Source of the DNA: Cenococcum geophilum 1.58 | Taxonomy: Eukaryota > Ascomycota > Dothideomycetes > Gloniales > Gloniaceae | Direction: 5' to 3' | NCBI GenBank assembly: GCA_001692895.1 | Contig: KV748202.1 | Span: 620,001 to 684,000, forward strand | DNA: 64,000 nt | Shown here: positions 1 through 11,700 of the stretch, in pieces | Layout of the letters: the number at the start of each line of letters is the position of its first letter | How positions within the stretch are numbered: the first letter of the stretch is position 1 | Notes under the pieces: model-generated | Database searches by the model: none | What the model saw: only the letters and a program-made list of their open reading frames with translations | Told to the model about the DNA's origin: nothing | Position numbers and translations under genes: made by a program

Positions 1-3000
1 TACTTCTTCTAAACTTAATATAATCGCTAGCCTTATACCTAACCTATTTAACTAAATTCGTCCTATAAACCTAAGCAGTTTTAGAATTAATCTTACTGGC
101 TAAAGTATACCTAGTACTTAAGTTACGGACCGCAATACCCCCGTAACCCAAATTACAGACTATAATACCCCCGTAAACCAAAATACGGACTAAACCCCTT
201 CCGTTATTTAAGTTATAGATTCGCAAGCTATATATCCGTAAACTATATATCCGCAAACTATATATCCACAAGCTATAGATCCGCAAGCTATAGATCCGCA
301 ACCTACCTGAGTAAAGACCTATAGTAAGGAGCTAGCTAACCTAGCTAAGCTCTACACCGACGAATCTAAGTATAGCGGTGAAAATAATAACTTTGACTTT
401 AAACTGACTATCTTTACGGACCTCTGCCAGAAGGCTGATATTCCTAAATAGGAATTTAGCTAAGCCTACTCTACTATACTGCGCGGCCTAGTACTTAACT
501 ACTACTACATTAACCTTAAGAGCAACCCCCTTGGTGTTTCCTTTAATAAGCTATATAAAGCTACCTATAACTACTTTAAAGAACCGGAATATAAGCGTGA
601 TATCCTTACCTAATAGAATGCGACCAAGCTACGGACCGTAATCGATAAGAATACTAAAAAATCGACTATAGAGTGCCTGCAAATTCTTATTAAAGACCTC
701 CGGCACCTATAGTACGGCCTTAACGCTAAGCTTTAAACAGACGACTTCCTATACAATAAACTTATTACAGCCTGCTAGGAAGTAGAGCCCTATAAGTACG
801 CCTGTTATAAGCCTATAGACACTTTAACTAGCCTTATTAATAATCTACGCTCCTCTATTATAATATACGAAGTCTTAAACCCACCAGGCAGCACTTAAGC
901 CTTTATTACAGATATTTAATATCCGTAAATAGACTTAGACGTCTACTTTACGGACCGCCGCTACCGCTAGCAGTACCCGCATTAACTAGGCCCTACCCGC
1001 AACCCCTATAATAACTCCCGTATAAAAGCATACCCCTATAGACGAACTAGCCAGAAGTGCTTTATATGCGGTAAGGAAGGATATTAGTCTATAAGGTATA
1101 CCTAGGAAGAATATAATAAGTCTAAGAAGAGATTTGATAATCGGATTAACTAGTTTATCTTAGACTATAAAGGAGAGGAAGCGGAGGAGTCTCTTGATAA
1201 GTTAATAGAAGCCCTTATAATTAACTTTGACTTAGATATTTAGGAATAGGAGATCTTAGAGACGTTCCTAACTACTTACGGACCTTTTATAGATAACTAA
1301 GCCTTTAATATTACGACCGTATTAGCCGACCGTTTCTTTATACACTTAATTATACCTAAAAACTAGCCCGTAAGCATACCTGTTAGACCTGTTATGGACG
1401 TTACGGACTGTAAACAGGACCTATTTGTATATATTACCACAGAACGCTACACCCCTAAAGAATTCTACCCCGTTATAATTGATATAGGTGCCTCTAAGAA
1501 GTCTATTATAGGTTATGGACAATACCTTATATATAAGACCACCACAAATAATAATACGGACATTGATATTACGTAAACTAGGGCCGTAAACGTCTAATTC
1601 GGCATCGGCTTAACCGCATTAATTGGATCAGTTAAAGTTAAGACTCTAATTAGCCTAGTTAATTTCCACGTGGTAAAAGCGGACACCCCCTTCCTACTCT
1701 ATCTTGTAGATATGGATAGGTTATAGGTCTACTATAATAATATTATGGACACCCTAATTAGCCCTATAACTGCCCTAGAAAGCAAGTATATTACCCTACT
1801 AATTATATAACGATTTAGACACCCGTTCCTTATATAGGGAGAAACTTTACGGACCTATATTTAGAAATCTTTTAACTATAACCCGTGCTACCTTACTAGT
1901 ACTAAGATCTACCGCCTATACTGCCGTTTTAGCTACTTATTAGCCGAAAAGCTATATAGAGTCCTTAAACGCTCTGGATACGACAATATTAATAGGAAGG
2001 TAATTAACCACCTAACTAAATACTACTCCTTTTGCTAGAAATACGGACGTTCCCTAGGCCGATTTAAGTTCACCCTTTATAAGGATCTTAACTTTAACTA
2101 CTTAGTATATGTAGATATTATATATATTAACGGCAGCCTAGTACTATATATAATTAATAAGGCAACCTATTATTAAGCCGCCCGTTAGTTACAAAATATA
2201 TCTATAAAGTATACTTAGGATATTCTACGGACCTACTAGATTAACACGTACGTTAGACCCCCTAAGTATATTACCTACAACGCTAGTAGGAACTTTATTA
2301 ATAAGGAATTCTAGCAGTATACTACGGCTATAGCTATATTAACAAAAGCTGTTCTAGTTAAGGCGCATTAGTCCGTTGGGCTTATTAAGTAAGCTTACCT
2401 AGCCTTATAGAGAGCTTACTAGATTATTACGGACGAATATAAGGACATCTGAAAGGAACTGGCTCTATAGATGGCTGTAAAAGCTATTAATAACACTACT
2501 GGCCCTAACGGACTAGTACCTACCCTCTTGGTTTATAGAGCCTACCCAAGGATAAGTAACCTAGGCCCTTTTACCCCGTCTATTACGGAACGAGCAGCTA
2601 TAATACGGAAGGTAATAGCCGAAATAGTTAAATTACGGGCTAAATAAACTGTTAATAACGCCCTATACTACTGTAACGGACCTAATACGACCTTAGTATA
2701 TAACCTCCCGCTTAACTCTAAAGTCCTTATATAGCGTAAAAGCGGTAGCTAGAATGGACCCTATTATCTACTAGCCGTAAAAAACGAGACGTGCTGCGTA
2801 TAGCTTCCTAGCGGGCCAACTAGCTTTAGAAGCACGTCCGTAAAACCCTACTTTCGACCCAAAGATAACCATAACGTTAAGCTAGATGAACTAGAAACAC
2901 CCGTTAAACCAGACGAACCGGAAGCACCCGCCAAACTAGATAGACTGGAAGCACCCCTGCCTTTAAACGAACTAAAAGCACCTATGCCTACTATAGAAGT

Positions 3001-4732
3001 CCCCCGTAAACCTACTAAACCTACTAAACCTGCTATAAAACGTGGTTGAGGACGCCCCTAAAAGCACCCTATAACTAAGAACCCTATAACAAAGAATTAC
3101 CTAACCTCCGTAGGAATCTCCGCAAGGCAATCTCCGCCTATAGATATATTAGTTCTAGTATAGGAAACCCCATTTATAGACTTATAACGTAAAGAAATTA
3201 ACGGACTACTTAAAAAGGGTGTCTTTGTAGTTGTAATAGAAAGAGACGTTCCGCAAGGCGCCCGTATATTTAACTTATGCTTTATTAACGAAATTAAGCA
3301 CCCTAGTACTAATAAAGCTTTTAAAAAATTAAGGCTTATTATATAAGCCTATAACGACTAAGGAAAGGACTTAGTCCTTATATAATCGCCTATAATTTAA
3401 CGAGTTAGTTAACGGATTATACTTGTACTTATGCCTAGACTATAGTAAAGTAAACCTATAGCCCTTTACCTACGGGACATCTTATAAGCCTATGTGCAGT
3501 CTAATACCTACCTAAGTAGGGATATCTTTATATGGTTACCCCCCAAGCTTAACCTATAACTAGGAATAATTTTATAGGTTATAAAACCTCTTTACGGAGT
3601 ACTAGAAGCCGGAAACTATTAGTTTAAGATATACCACTAGCATTACGTTAGTAAACTTAAAATAGAATAGTTAACCTACAACTTCTGCCTCTTATACACC
3701 CCATTAAACGGCCTTAGTATTATTAGACTCTAAACTAATAATACCCTCTTCCTAGCAGACTAAACCTTTACGGACGCTAAAGAAACTAAACTATAAAAGG
3801 TAAAGTTCTTAGTAAAACTATAAGAGTAGTTAACTAAGCAGATTCTAATTAAGTTTAATAGAGGCTTAATTATATAAAAGGGCAACTTAATTAAGCTAAC
3901 TTAGGAACGCCAAGTATAAAACCTAAAGCCCGTTATAGCAAAGCCTATAGACCTTACTAGTTCCCGCGAAGAGACTTGCAAGACCGTAAATATAAAGGAC
4001 TAATACGCTGCATAGCGTATAAGAGGCGCCTATATTACTATAGTCTGTTAACCTAAATCTGCCTATAACCTGTCCTTTATGGCCCAGGCAGTAGACCCGT
4101 AAGAAGAAAATATTAAATAGCTTAATAAGCGCATCTAGTGGCAAATCAACAATGCAGTAAGAGGACTTACTTTTGTACTACTAGACCTAAATTCCCTTAG
4201 CCTACTAGTATTTATAGATACATCTTTTACTAATAATAAAGACCTATTATTATAAATCGGCTTTGTAATTATACTTACGGACCATAATTAGGACGTAAAT
4301 ATACTATACTAGTCCTTAATTAAGTGTAAATAAGTAACCTAAAGTGTACTAGCTTCTAAACTATATATACTAGCCTATGGCTTTAATATAGCAGCCGCAA
4401 TCAAATCAACGGTTTAGAAGATTCTATAACTAGAGCAGTTACTCCTAGTTTTATACACCGATTTAAAGTCCCTTTATAACTGCCTAGTTAAACTAGGTAT
4501 AACATAAGAGAAGAGGCTTATAGTCGACCTAATGTGCTTACGTTAGGCCTATAAACGACGTAAGATTACGGAGGTTAAATAGATTAGTAGCGGAGATAAC
4601 CCAGCAGACGCCATAACTAAGGTAAAGCTGTGTTAAGCTCTTAAAACCCTAATTAACATAAATAAGCTTAACCTAAAGGTTATAGAATGGGTAGAGCGAG
4701 ACTAACGGAGTATTTACGGTTCAGTTACGGCC
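1..4732 (+). pseudogene. RIP-inactivated Ty1/copia gag-pol (internal region, 5' end outside window)
   Basis: Reading through the in-frame TAG/TAA stops gives one polyprotein in copia order. A Gag-like stretch starts near 335. A zinc knuckle lies at about 1058-1102 (CFICGKEGY, with the usual His/Cys partly mutated). A retropepsin motif (VIIDIGASKKS) is at about 1471-1503, and an integrase HHCC and core follow at about 2000-2800. Reverse transcriptase is at about 3170-3900 (KKGVFVVVIERDVPQGARI, then LYGVLEAGN). RNase H is at about 4195-4690, with YTDLKSLYNCLVK and DNPADAITK. Protease-integrase-RT-RNaseH order is diagnostic of Ty1/copia rather than Ty3/gypsy. Almost all stops are TAG or TAA where CAG, CAA or TGG is expected, and CA/TG dinucleotides are nearly absent, so RIP killed it. 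No functional product is expected. The 5' LTR lies left of the window. Confidence 0.88.
211..300. repeat. 15-bp tandem repeat, 6 units, in copia 5' region
   Basis: Six consecutive 15-bp units related to AGCTATAGATCCGCA run from 211 to 300. Two weaker 30-bp units lie upstream (about 124-183). The unit length is a multiple of three, so it reads as a pentapeptide repeat in both strands (YRSAS on +, LRIYS on -). It precedes the recognisable Gag region and could be a repetitive Gag N-terminus or leader. Confidence 0.8.
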
Positions 4733-5148
4733 TGTTGGAAGGCCGTATGGTGCATTTATAGCCCGTTAAAAGGCCGTATAGTTCATTTTACGGACCATAA
4801 GCAGGACTTACGGCCAGCTTGGAGCACTATTTAGAAGGCAACCCAGAAGGCACCTTAGGAGGGATTTCCTATGTATTTTCTTATGTGTTTTATAGTTCTA
4901 TTAAGACAATTACGGAGGCTATATACAAGTGGTTTCATTTTCCAAGTACCGCTAGTATATAATTACAGCACCTGTCGTACCAACCGCGTGCTTACGCGTT
5001 CGGTACGCCGAGTACGCGTTTACGCGTTTGGTGCACTAACCACCCGCTTACGCGTCTAGTGCACTTCTGAAGCACTGACTAATTAGGGGGGAGGCGCATC
5101 AGTATATAGACTACATAGTTTGCTTTATACAATCGACAGTTACTATCA
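4733..5148 (+). repeat. Putative 3' LTR of the copia element
   Basis: The pol relic ends near 4705. TGTTGGAAGG, a typical copia LTR start, follows at 4733. The likely end is a CA at 5147-5148. It contains CpG-rich repeats around TTACGCGT at about 4990-5063. No partner LTR lies in the window, so the right edge and any target duplication cannot be verified. Confidence 0.45.
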
Positions 5149-5223
5149 TCCAAAAGAGCATACGATACTACATGTATTTCGTGCCCCTGGATCTGACTCA
5201 CTTGTGCTATTAAGTTAGTACGA

Positions 5224-5860
5224 ACATTACCATTTAAGGCAAATTATAGATATAAGCTAAGAACATCGTTATTACTACAATAAGTAAAGAAAATAAGTAG
5301 TATAGCTAAAGAAAGAATAAAGATATTAATAAATCTTTATATAGACCTTATAGAATTAGTAAAGAAAGTATAAGAGAGAATAAAAAAGTACTATAATGCT
5401 AAGAAATCTAAGGGACTAGACCTTAAGGAGGGAGATAAAGTGTAGCTACTATATAAAAAATTTAAGAGTTAACAACTAAGTAAGAAGTTAAACTATATTA
5501 GACTAGGACCTTTTAAAATTACGTAAAGAATTTTACTAGTTATATTTAAGCTAGACCTACTAGCCAAAATAAAGATCTACCCTATATAGTATATCGTAAT
5601 GCTAGAGCTAGTATATAGGAATATTAAGCTACTAATTTATAAAGTAGATATATATAGAGGACAAAAAGAAGATAAATAGTAAGTTTTAAAGATTATTAGT
5701 TATAAGGACATTAATAATAAAATATAGTATAAGGTTAAGTAGATAGGCTATACTAAGACTACCTAAGAACCACTAGAAAATTTAAAGAATACTATAGAAA
5801 AGGTATAGGAGTATCGGAAGAGATTAGGTTAGGTAGTATTAATAAAAAAGGATTACTAAA
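5224..5860 (+). pseudogene. 3' fragment of family A chromovirus pol (integrase C-terminus + chromodomain)
   Basis: This truncated copy starts abruptly near 5224 and is collinear with 36601-37230 of the full-length element A. It encodes the integrase C-terminal domain (LDLKEGDKV at about 5418-5444) and then a chromodomain (VK*IGYTKTT at about 5732-5760, with Trp codons turned into stops). Chromodomains steer Ty3/gypsy integrases to methylated histone H3 chromatin. Many RIP-type stops are present, so it is dead. Everything upstream of the integrase C-terminus is missing, and the junction with the copia LTR side is at 5149-5223. Confidence 0.82.
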
Positions 5861-5886
5861 GAATAAGTTACCTAATCCTATAGACC

Positions 5887-6130
5887 CTATTCTATAAGTT
5901 TCTACTCTTTAGAACGCACCTTCTTACGGACCTTTTTAAGACGGAGTAAGTGAGCGGACGCCACAATGCGGGCCTTTAAGGCCTTTTACTCCGTGTTATA
6001 AGAACGTTCCAACTTAGTAAGGGCTTAAGATAGTTTACTATTTAGCTATATAGCAGTAGATTAAATATAAAACCTTAAGATAAATTAATTAGGGAACTAG
6101 ACGACTATTAAGAGTAATAGGTTGCGTATA
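5887..6130 (-). pseudogene. Conserved antisense reading frame downstream of pol (family A, copy 1)
   Basis: On the minus strand between the chromodomain and the 3' LTR, a frame with only RIP-type stops encodes a basic helical tail. It includes LRLKKVRKKVRSKE and ends at a stop near 5887. The same frame, with the same tail and stop, is at 37346-37610 in element A (IRLKKVYKKVRFKE). The product is not recognised. Conservation as protein in two damaged copies suggests a real accessory ORF or a captured C-terminus. Confidence 0.4.
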
Positions 6131-6466
6131 TTTAGCATTAAAGATAAAGCGAATATTACAGGATAAATAAATATTCGCTTTAGTGCACTTTAAGTAAAAA
6201 GACGGTTATTATAAAGATAGGTTCGCTAACGCAATATAAACTAACCCCTTTTTTAAACAGTAAGAATACGGAGACGGTATAATCTTACCAAAAAACAATA
6301 TTGCAGCAATAGTACGAGTATAACGCTACGCCTATAAGGAAAAAGGAGCCTTTAGTATAATAAGTAACGATATTAACTAAATTAATTAAATAGATATTAT
6401 ACCTCTAGTAAACAACCTAGAGATATTTTAAATCTTTAAGGATAAAAATAAAGAGGAGGGAGATAG

Positions 6467-6889
6467 TGTTATAGACGCTTTAAGCATAATATTATAACTA
6501 CTTAGAGAAGAGTCGGAAGAAGCTAGTTAGTTAATTTAAGTATAGTCTAAGATAGAGCTAATAGAGCTATATAATGAGAAATAGTAACTAAAGTTATATA
6601 ATATTATACGCAGTATACGCGGTATATAAAGGGAACGTACGTATAATATATATACTACATATATTACGTATAAGAAGGATTTTATAGGAGTACGGTTATA
6701 TATTTAAAGGACTATAGTCCCTACCTAGATAGTTCCTTCCTTATAGTAATTCTTAGAATATAATTAGAGTTAATCTATTAGGCAATTACTCTACTAGTTA
6801 TTATTACGTTGTTAACTTTAACTTGCTTTACCTATATACCTAGCCTAATAACAAGCCTACCGTAGTTCCTGCTACAGGGTTCCGTTACA
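6467..6889 (+). repeat. 3' LTR of truncated family A element
   Basis: This 423-bp LTR begins TGTTATAGACGC and ends CCGTTACA. It is preceded by a purine tract (AGAGGAGGGAGATAG) that fits the plus-strand primer. It is homologous along its length to the LTRs at 28588-29013, 37947-38372 and 63380-63806, with transition differences of RIP type. Confidence 0.88.
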
Positions 6890-7273
6890 ATAACTATATT
6901 TAAAAACGCGTCTTTAAACTTTAAGGCTGTACTTTACCCTCTAATACGTTAATTAGCTAGTTAAATTTACTAAAATATACTAATAAAGGATATTATAATT
7001 TAATTATATTAGAAACTATAGCTATAGCTACTATATTAACCCTATTATAGTTATTTAAAGTTAATATATATTAAGAATCGCGTCTAGTTTATAGTAAACG
7101 CGCACTTATAATCTCTTAGACGCTTTATAGAGGAATTTTAGGGTTATAGGGGGCTAGGGGGTAGCGCGACGTTCTATTGGCTTAGGAGTTCGCAGGAGTT
7201 AGTGCGCGCCGCTAATTGGCTCAGGAGTTCGCACGAGTTGGCAGGGTAGGGCTGTGGCGGGAGAGTTGGGCCA
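6890..7273. other. AT-rich spacer with a duplicated 27-bp segment
   Basis: No coding region is recognised. The left part is RIP-like AT-rich sequence. From about 7140 the composition turns GC-richer. A 27-bp segment around GGCTTAGGAGTTCGCA (7173-7199) is repeated imperfectly at 7211-7237. Confidence 0.5.
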
Positions 7274-7688
7274 TGTAACGCCACAAATTCCTCGGAGAAG
7301 CGGCTAAGGCACCTGAGATAAGAGCCATGGGACAAGGGGTAGCCGAGTCACATGACGAATCACGATGTCAGTTCGGAACGCAGAAACGTGGGAACGTGGG
7401 AAAGCGGGAACGTGGGAACGTGGGAACGCGGGAACGTGGGAACGGGGAACACGTACTGACGTACCAACGTACTCAGTACATTTCCTAGATGCAGTATTGT
7501 GTATTTAAAAGACTACAGTCCCTACCTAGATAGTTCTCTTTTTTATAGTGAATCTTAGAATACAATTGGAGTTAATCTGTTGGGCAACCTACTTCACTAG
7601 TTGTGTTTACGTTGTTGACTTCTTGTTTACCTATATACCTAGCCCATTAACAGGTCCACCGTAGTATTTCCTACAAGGCTTCGTTACA
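7274..7688 (+). repeat. Less-mutated LTR related to family A
   Basis: This 415-bp LTR starts TGTAACG and ends CGTTACA. Its 3' half (from about 7499) aligns closely with the family A LTRs, and the 5' half is more diverged. It carries far fewer RIP changes than its relatives. Flanks are GGCCA and GTAAG, so there is no target duplication and it is not a clean solo LTR. Confidence 0.75.
7385..7447. repeat. 8-bp minisatellite (AACGTGGG)x8 inside LTR
   Basis: Eight consecutive near-identical units of AACGTGGG occupy 7385-7447 within the LTR at 7274-7688. The array is absent from the three fully RIP-mutated LTRs of the family. Confidence 0.9.
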
Positions 7689-7803
7689 GTAAGTGCCCGT
7701 AGCGATATTAAAGCCGCAGTTAATTCCTCTAATCCCTGAACCTTAATACCACGCTTAAACTACTCTAATTATTGCCGTAAACGCTCTAGCTTAGCCTATT
7801 ATA

Positions 7804-7946
7804 CACTATCTCGTCAATTCCGGTGGTTAGCGCAGCCACGTCTGCACGGCCTTTTTGTAGGGGAAGTTTTGGTATTTTTGCTATTTAAGGGAAAGTAAGG
7901 TCTTGCAGACGTGGCTGCGCCAACCACCGGAATTGACGAGATGGTG
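7804..7946. mobile_element. MITE with ~43-bp terminal inverted repeats, TA flanks
   Basis: The left arm (CACTATCTCGTCAATTCCGG...) and right arm (...CCGGAATTGACGAGATGGTG) are inverted copies over about 43 bp with only a few mismatches. The loop is about 56 bp. The 143-bp unit is flanked by TA on both sides (7802-7803 and 7947-7948), as expected for Tc1/mariner-type insertion. It is not RIP-damaged. The adjacent transposase relic does not clearly share these ends. Confidence 0.85.
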
Positions 7947-7959
7947 TATATATATTCCT

Positions 7960-8940
7960 CCTGCGGCATATTAAAACTACTACTAGGCAAAGGAATTATA
8001 CCTACTCTTGCGAATAGCTTGCTTAAGAAACTTACTATAACTATAGTGGAATTCTTAAGTATATAGGTGCCAGTAACGAATATATGCCTTTAAGACAGTC
8101 TATATAAGCTTAATTGGATTAAAGTCTAGTAAGTACAGCGGCAAATAGCGAAGGATATAGCCCTCCTCTTTAATAGCAACCGGAATTTACGCGTTAACGT
8201 AAACCTTAAGGTTATCTATCACAATTACTATAGTCCGATTTGGATATCGCTTACGAAGTGCAGGAAACAGGCAGCCATATAGCCACCTAATAAAGTCGTT
8301 AATTTTAAAGTAGCCTTTACGGGTTTAATAGCAAACCCAGCCATTAATTATTGTAGCCGCGTAGATACTCCAAGTATCGCCCCTAATAGCACGCCTCCTT
8401 ACCAACTAGAGCTCGTCCTCTCGTCCGCCAGCCTGTCTTTTCGTTAAAAATAGCCTTATTAAGGAATGCCACAATATCTACCAGAAACTGTCTCATATTA
8501 TCATAATAGAGCTCCCTCAGCTGTGAGTTACGGCCCTGCGCTATACGCCTGATTGCCTTCCTTAACCACCCTTTCTTCTTTAAGATACGGTGGATTGTAG
8601 TATAATTAACCTTAAGATTACGTTCGTGATAAAGCCAGTACTAAATTTCGTCTAGATATTTCTAACCGTCGTAGAGTAGGAGTTTAAGGAGAGCCTCTCT
8701 GTTAGCTCTCGTTAATGCCACCGGCCGGCCAGCCTTCCGTACATAAGGCCCGATAGGCTGGCCATATCGCATAAGATAACGTTTAGTGTTATATACAGTA
8801 GCTCGACTAACGTGTAGCTGTTCTACGATAGCATCTGGCCGCCAGCCTAACTTAAGTAGACGGACATATCCGCGCGACGAGCAGGGTCGATAGGAGGCAC
8901 TACAACACCAGGAAACGCGTCAAGATAGGGCAAATAGCAG
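7960..8940 (-). pseudogene. Tc1/mariner-type DDE transposase relic
   Basis: The minus-strand translation gives an N-terminal helix-turn-helix region (RPDAIVEQLHVSRATVYNTK at about 8785-8845). A second HTH-like region and a DDE_3-type segment (NEKTGWRTRGRALVGKEA) at about 8390-8450 follow. The remaining C-terminal half is riddled with stops and possible frameshifts. The family catalyses cut-and-paste transposition into TA sites. The N-terminal 550 bp are much less RIP-damaged than the C-terminal half. No intact ORF remains. Confidence 0.72.
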
Positions 8941-8944
8941 AGAG

Positions 8945-9316
8945 ACGTCGGCTTCAACTTACTAACTGACGGCAGGGGGTTATATGGACAATAAGGCGCG
9001 TTTAACGTGGAAATGGGCTATCTCACGGTTTTACACGTAAGTTTGGGTGCAAAAATTGGGGATCTGCATGCCAAGGATTCTAATGCATTTCGTGAACGAC
9101 TAGTTAATGGTAGGCGGAGTCTTGCATTGATTACGCCAATTCCAAACGCCGCAATGCCAGAATCTCGAATCTCTAATTCAGGTTCAACTACAACTCCAGC
9201 CTCGCCGTTTCCCCCCATCACATCACGCTCGTTTACACAAATACATCAGATCACAATAATCGAACCGCGTGCTTGGTATTGCATCTACTTTACAGACCAA
9301 GATCGTGTTCTTCGCC
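8945..9316. other. Intergenic region upstream of KRE9/KNH1
   Basis: Balanced composition begins here, marking the start of the gene island. No coding region is recognised. A pyrimidine stretch (CCGTTTCCCCCC near 9205) lies in the presumed promoter. An upstream in-frame ATG at 9269 would add 16 residues ahead of the signal peptide. Confidence 0.4.
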
Positions 9317-10329
9317 ATGCAGTTCCGACTCCTTGCGTTGCTGGTGGCAATCACCCCCTTCGCCCTCGCAGACGTCGAGTTTACGAGTCCAGCAGCGGGC
9401 GCAAAATTAACAGGAGGCGGTTCTATCAACATTGGATGGAAGGATTCCGGGAGTGCTCCGTCGATATCGGATCTCAAAACTTACCAGCTCTTTCTTTGCG
9501 CAGGGGGGAACGATGATTCCACCTTTGTGAGCACACGACGCGGACTAAAGTGCACTTGAGACTGTTAATGATGGCTGACTCGTGTTTTATAATAGATTCA
9601 ACTCACTTCTATCACGACATCCGGGACGTTTGCTGCTGGCAACAAGGCGATTGGTAATGTCGGTGCAGGTGTTGGTGCAAGCACACCGTCCAATGCATAG
9701 TACGTCTAACCTTTCCAGTATATATTGTCAAGATTTTATCCAAGTCCTTCAACCCTTCTAGATTCTGGACTAATGCATGTCGCTTTATAGCTTCCTTAAA
9801 ATGATCTCCGTTGCCAAAGAAGGCGGTTCTGTAACCAACTACTCCCCACGCTTCTCGCTCTCTGGCATGACTGGAACCTTCCCCCCCAACGTCCTAGCTG
9901 GAGCAAAAGCTGTAACTGGAACCGATGGACCTCCAACTGTCAATCAAGTGGCGAACAACGCGAATGCCGCTCCAGCTGCAGCTTCAGACTACGCTATACC
10001 CTATACGATGCAGACGGGCTTGACCAAGTTTGCGCCAATGCAGCCTGTTCCACCGAGCAAAATAACAAAGAAAAATCCTACGCCACAATACCCAACGAGT
10101 GCTGTGTCGTTGGCGAGCACCTTCCTGCCTACACCCAAGCAGGTCACAACAATGACGATGAGCCAGACATTTAGTGTTAGCAGTATGGAGAATACGGTAT
10201 GCTTTGGCCCTCCCTTTGTGAAAAACCAGGAAAGAGCATTTGCTGACCGAATTTATCACTACACAGGTTGCAGCTGCTCCTATGCCTTCTGATGATATGG
10301 CCAAGTTTCTTGCACGGTGGAAGGATTGA
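9317..10329 (+). CDS. KRE9: Kre9/Knh1-family cell-wall beta-1,6-glucan protein
   Basis: Four exons (9317-9526, 9596-9699, 9791-10196, 10267-10329) join in frame to a 260-residue secreted protein. Donors are GTGAGC, GTACGT and GTATGC. The start at 9317 gives a clean signal peptide (MQFRLLALLVAITPFALA). Residues 19-110 form the Kre9/Knh1 N-terminal domain (VEFTSPAAGAKL... YQLFLCAGG...). Splicing restores the conserved YFLKMISVA across the second junction. The C-terminal Kre9 domain contains YAIPYTMQTGLTKFAPMQP and TFLPTP, and the protein ends in the typical short ARWKD tail. In yeast these proteins are secreted O-glycoproteins needed for cell-wall beta-1,6-glucan. Kre9 and Knh1 cannot be told apart here. 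The gene looks intact, with transposons on both sides. Confidence 0.9.
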
Positions 10330-10427
10330 TTATTTCAGCAATCGATCAGCACCTTTACACTCTAAAGGTATAATTTATTATTCGGATACGGCTACCTGGG
10401 ATTGAGGATTTGGGATACATCGTTTTA

Positions 10428-10647
10428 CTATGGTGTCCGGCGAAAGTATTTACATTGTCGGTGCGTTGCAGGGGGTTGGGCGGCTTGCGGCTTATTTTTA
10501 ATTCACTTTTGCGGCAAATGAAAAAGGAGGACAATTAAGAAGGTTCATGTTTTGTATACAAACCGGCTTTCTTATTGGTGTAAAATGCTCTGCAAGGAAC
10601 CCCTGCGACGTACCGACAGTATACAATACTTTCGCCGGATACCATAG
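10428..10647. mobile_element. Fold-back MITE, TA-flanked, downstream of KRE9
   Basis: The left arm (CTATGGTGTCCGGCGAAAGT...) at 10428-10476 and the right arm at 10600-10647 are inverted copies with a few mismatches. TA flanks both ends. The element is 220 bp with no coding capacity. A degraded short relative is at 48471-48565. Confidence 0.8.
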
Positions 10648-11234
10648 TATGACTTTCGGTCTATCATTAGCCGTATTTGTCAATGGGGTCGCGAATACGA
10701 ACCCGATCACGAATCATCGTCGTCAGCCTTTCGCTACCTTAGGGGTCGTTCGGTTGCACCTCCGTTACGAATATGGAGGCTCCATATTGTAACGGAACCG
10801 GAGCTCAAATATGAAAATGAGGGTGTCGTTTGGTAGACTGACACCGTTTGAATATGGAGCTCCTCCATATTGGTAAGCGCGTCAATTTGCAAGCTATACC
10901 GTATACAGTAGTTGAAATGAGGTTCTTGGCTCTGTTCTAATATGTAGCCTCGAGCTCCCGTTATATATTCCGTTTCAATCTGGAGCTCTCGCATATGCGC
11001 CTAAGTGACGACTTCTTATAATATGGCGACCCCACATACCCCAACCGTAATACTGCTGTCGCATTTGCAAGCCTTATATGATGTTATTATCTTAACCTTT
11101 ATAATCGCGATGGGCTTGTTTCCGGGGGGCGTTTATACTTATAGTTGTTGATTTCTAGATAAACTTTTTCTACGTTTTAGCTAGTTAGGAGGGCTCTACT
11201 TATAACTCTAGAATTATTAATTTAGCAAGAGCTA

Positions 11235-11700
11235 AAGGATTCAAACCCTTACCTAATAGATACTATGTCGCGGATGCTAGGTACTCTAATATGCCTATAA
11301 CTTTAACTCCCTACCGCGGCGTACGGTATTACCTTTATAAATAAGTATAGGCAAATATAAGGCTATAGAATGTAAAGGAGCCCTTTAATCTACGGTACGT
11401 GGTACTAAGGAATATAGTAAAGCGTACTATAGGAGTTTTTAATAATTATTTCCAGTACTTTAAGGCCAGTAGGCGTAACCTTCCTTTAAGTATATAGGTA
11501 GATGTAGTGTACGCCCTAGCTGTAGTTTATAACTTTATAAATATAAATAATTTAGCTAATCTAGATGGCAATCTAGAGGTAGAGGATAGGGTTATAAATA
11601 AGGAAGACGCGGGGCTTATAGAGGTAGAAAGTGATATAGTTATAAACCAAATACGCGATAAGATTGAGGAGCTTATATAGAAGAGTTACTGTTAGGCAAT
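11235..11700 (+). pseudogene. PIF/Harbinger DDE_4 transposase, C-terminal relic
   Basis: The plus-strand frame reads YYVADARYSNMPITLTPYRG, then NVKEPFNLRYVVLRN, and RRNLPLSI followed by a short tail. This matches the C-terminal third of Harbinger nucleases, including the last catalytic region before the RNAVERTFG-like helix (here RNIVKRTIGVF). Upstream (11090-11230) only scattered similarity remains, so the N-terminal two thirds are lost or beyond recognition. Stops at former Trp/Gln codons indicate RIP. No functional enzyme. Confidence 0.8.

Noticed and set aside
1394-1576. 60-codon frame as a small gene
   Set aside because: It is the surviving protease segment of the copia polyprotein between RIP stops.
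9269-9316. Upstream ATG for the Kre9/Knh1 gene
   Set aside because: It would place 16 polar residues ahead of a complete signal peptide that starts at 9317.
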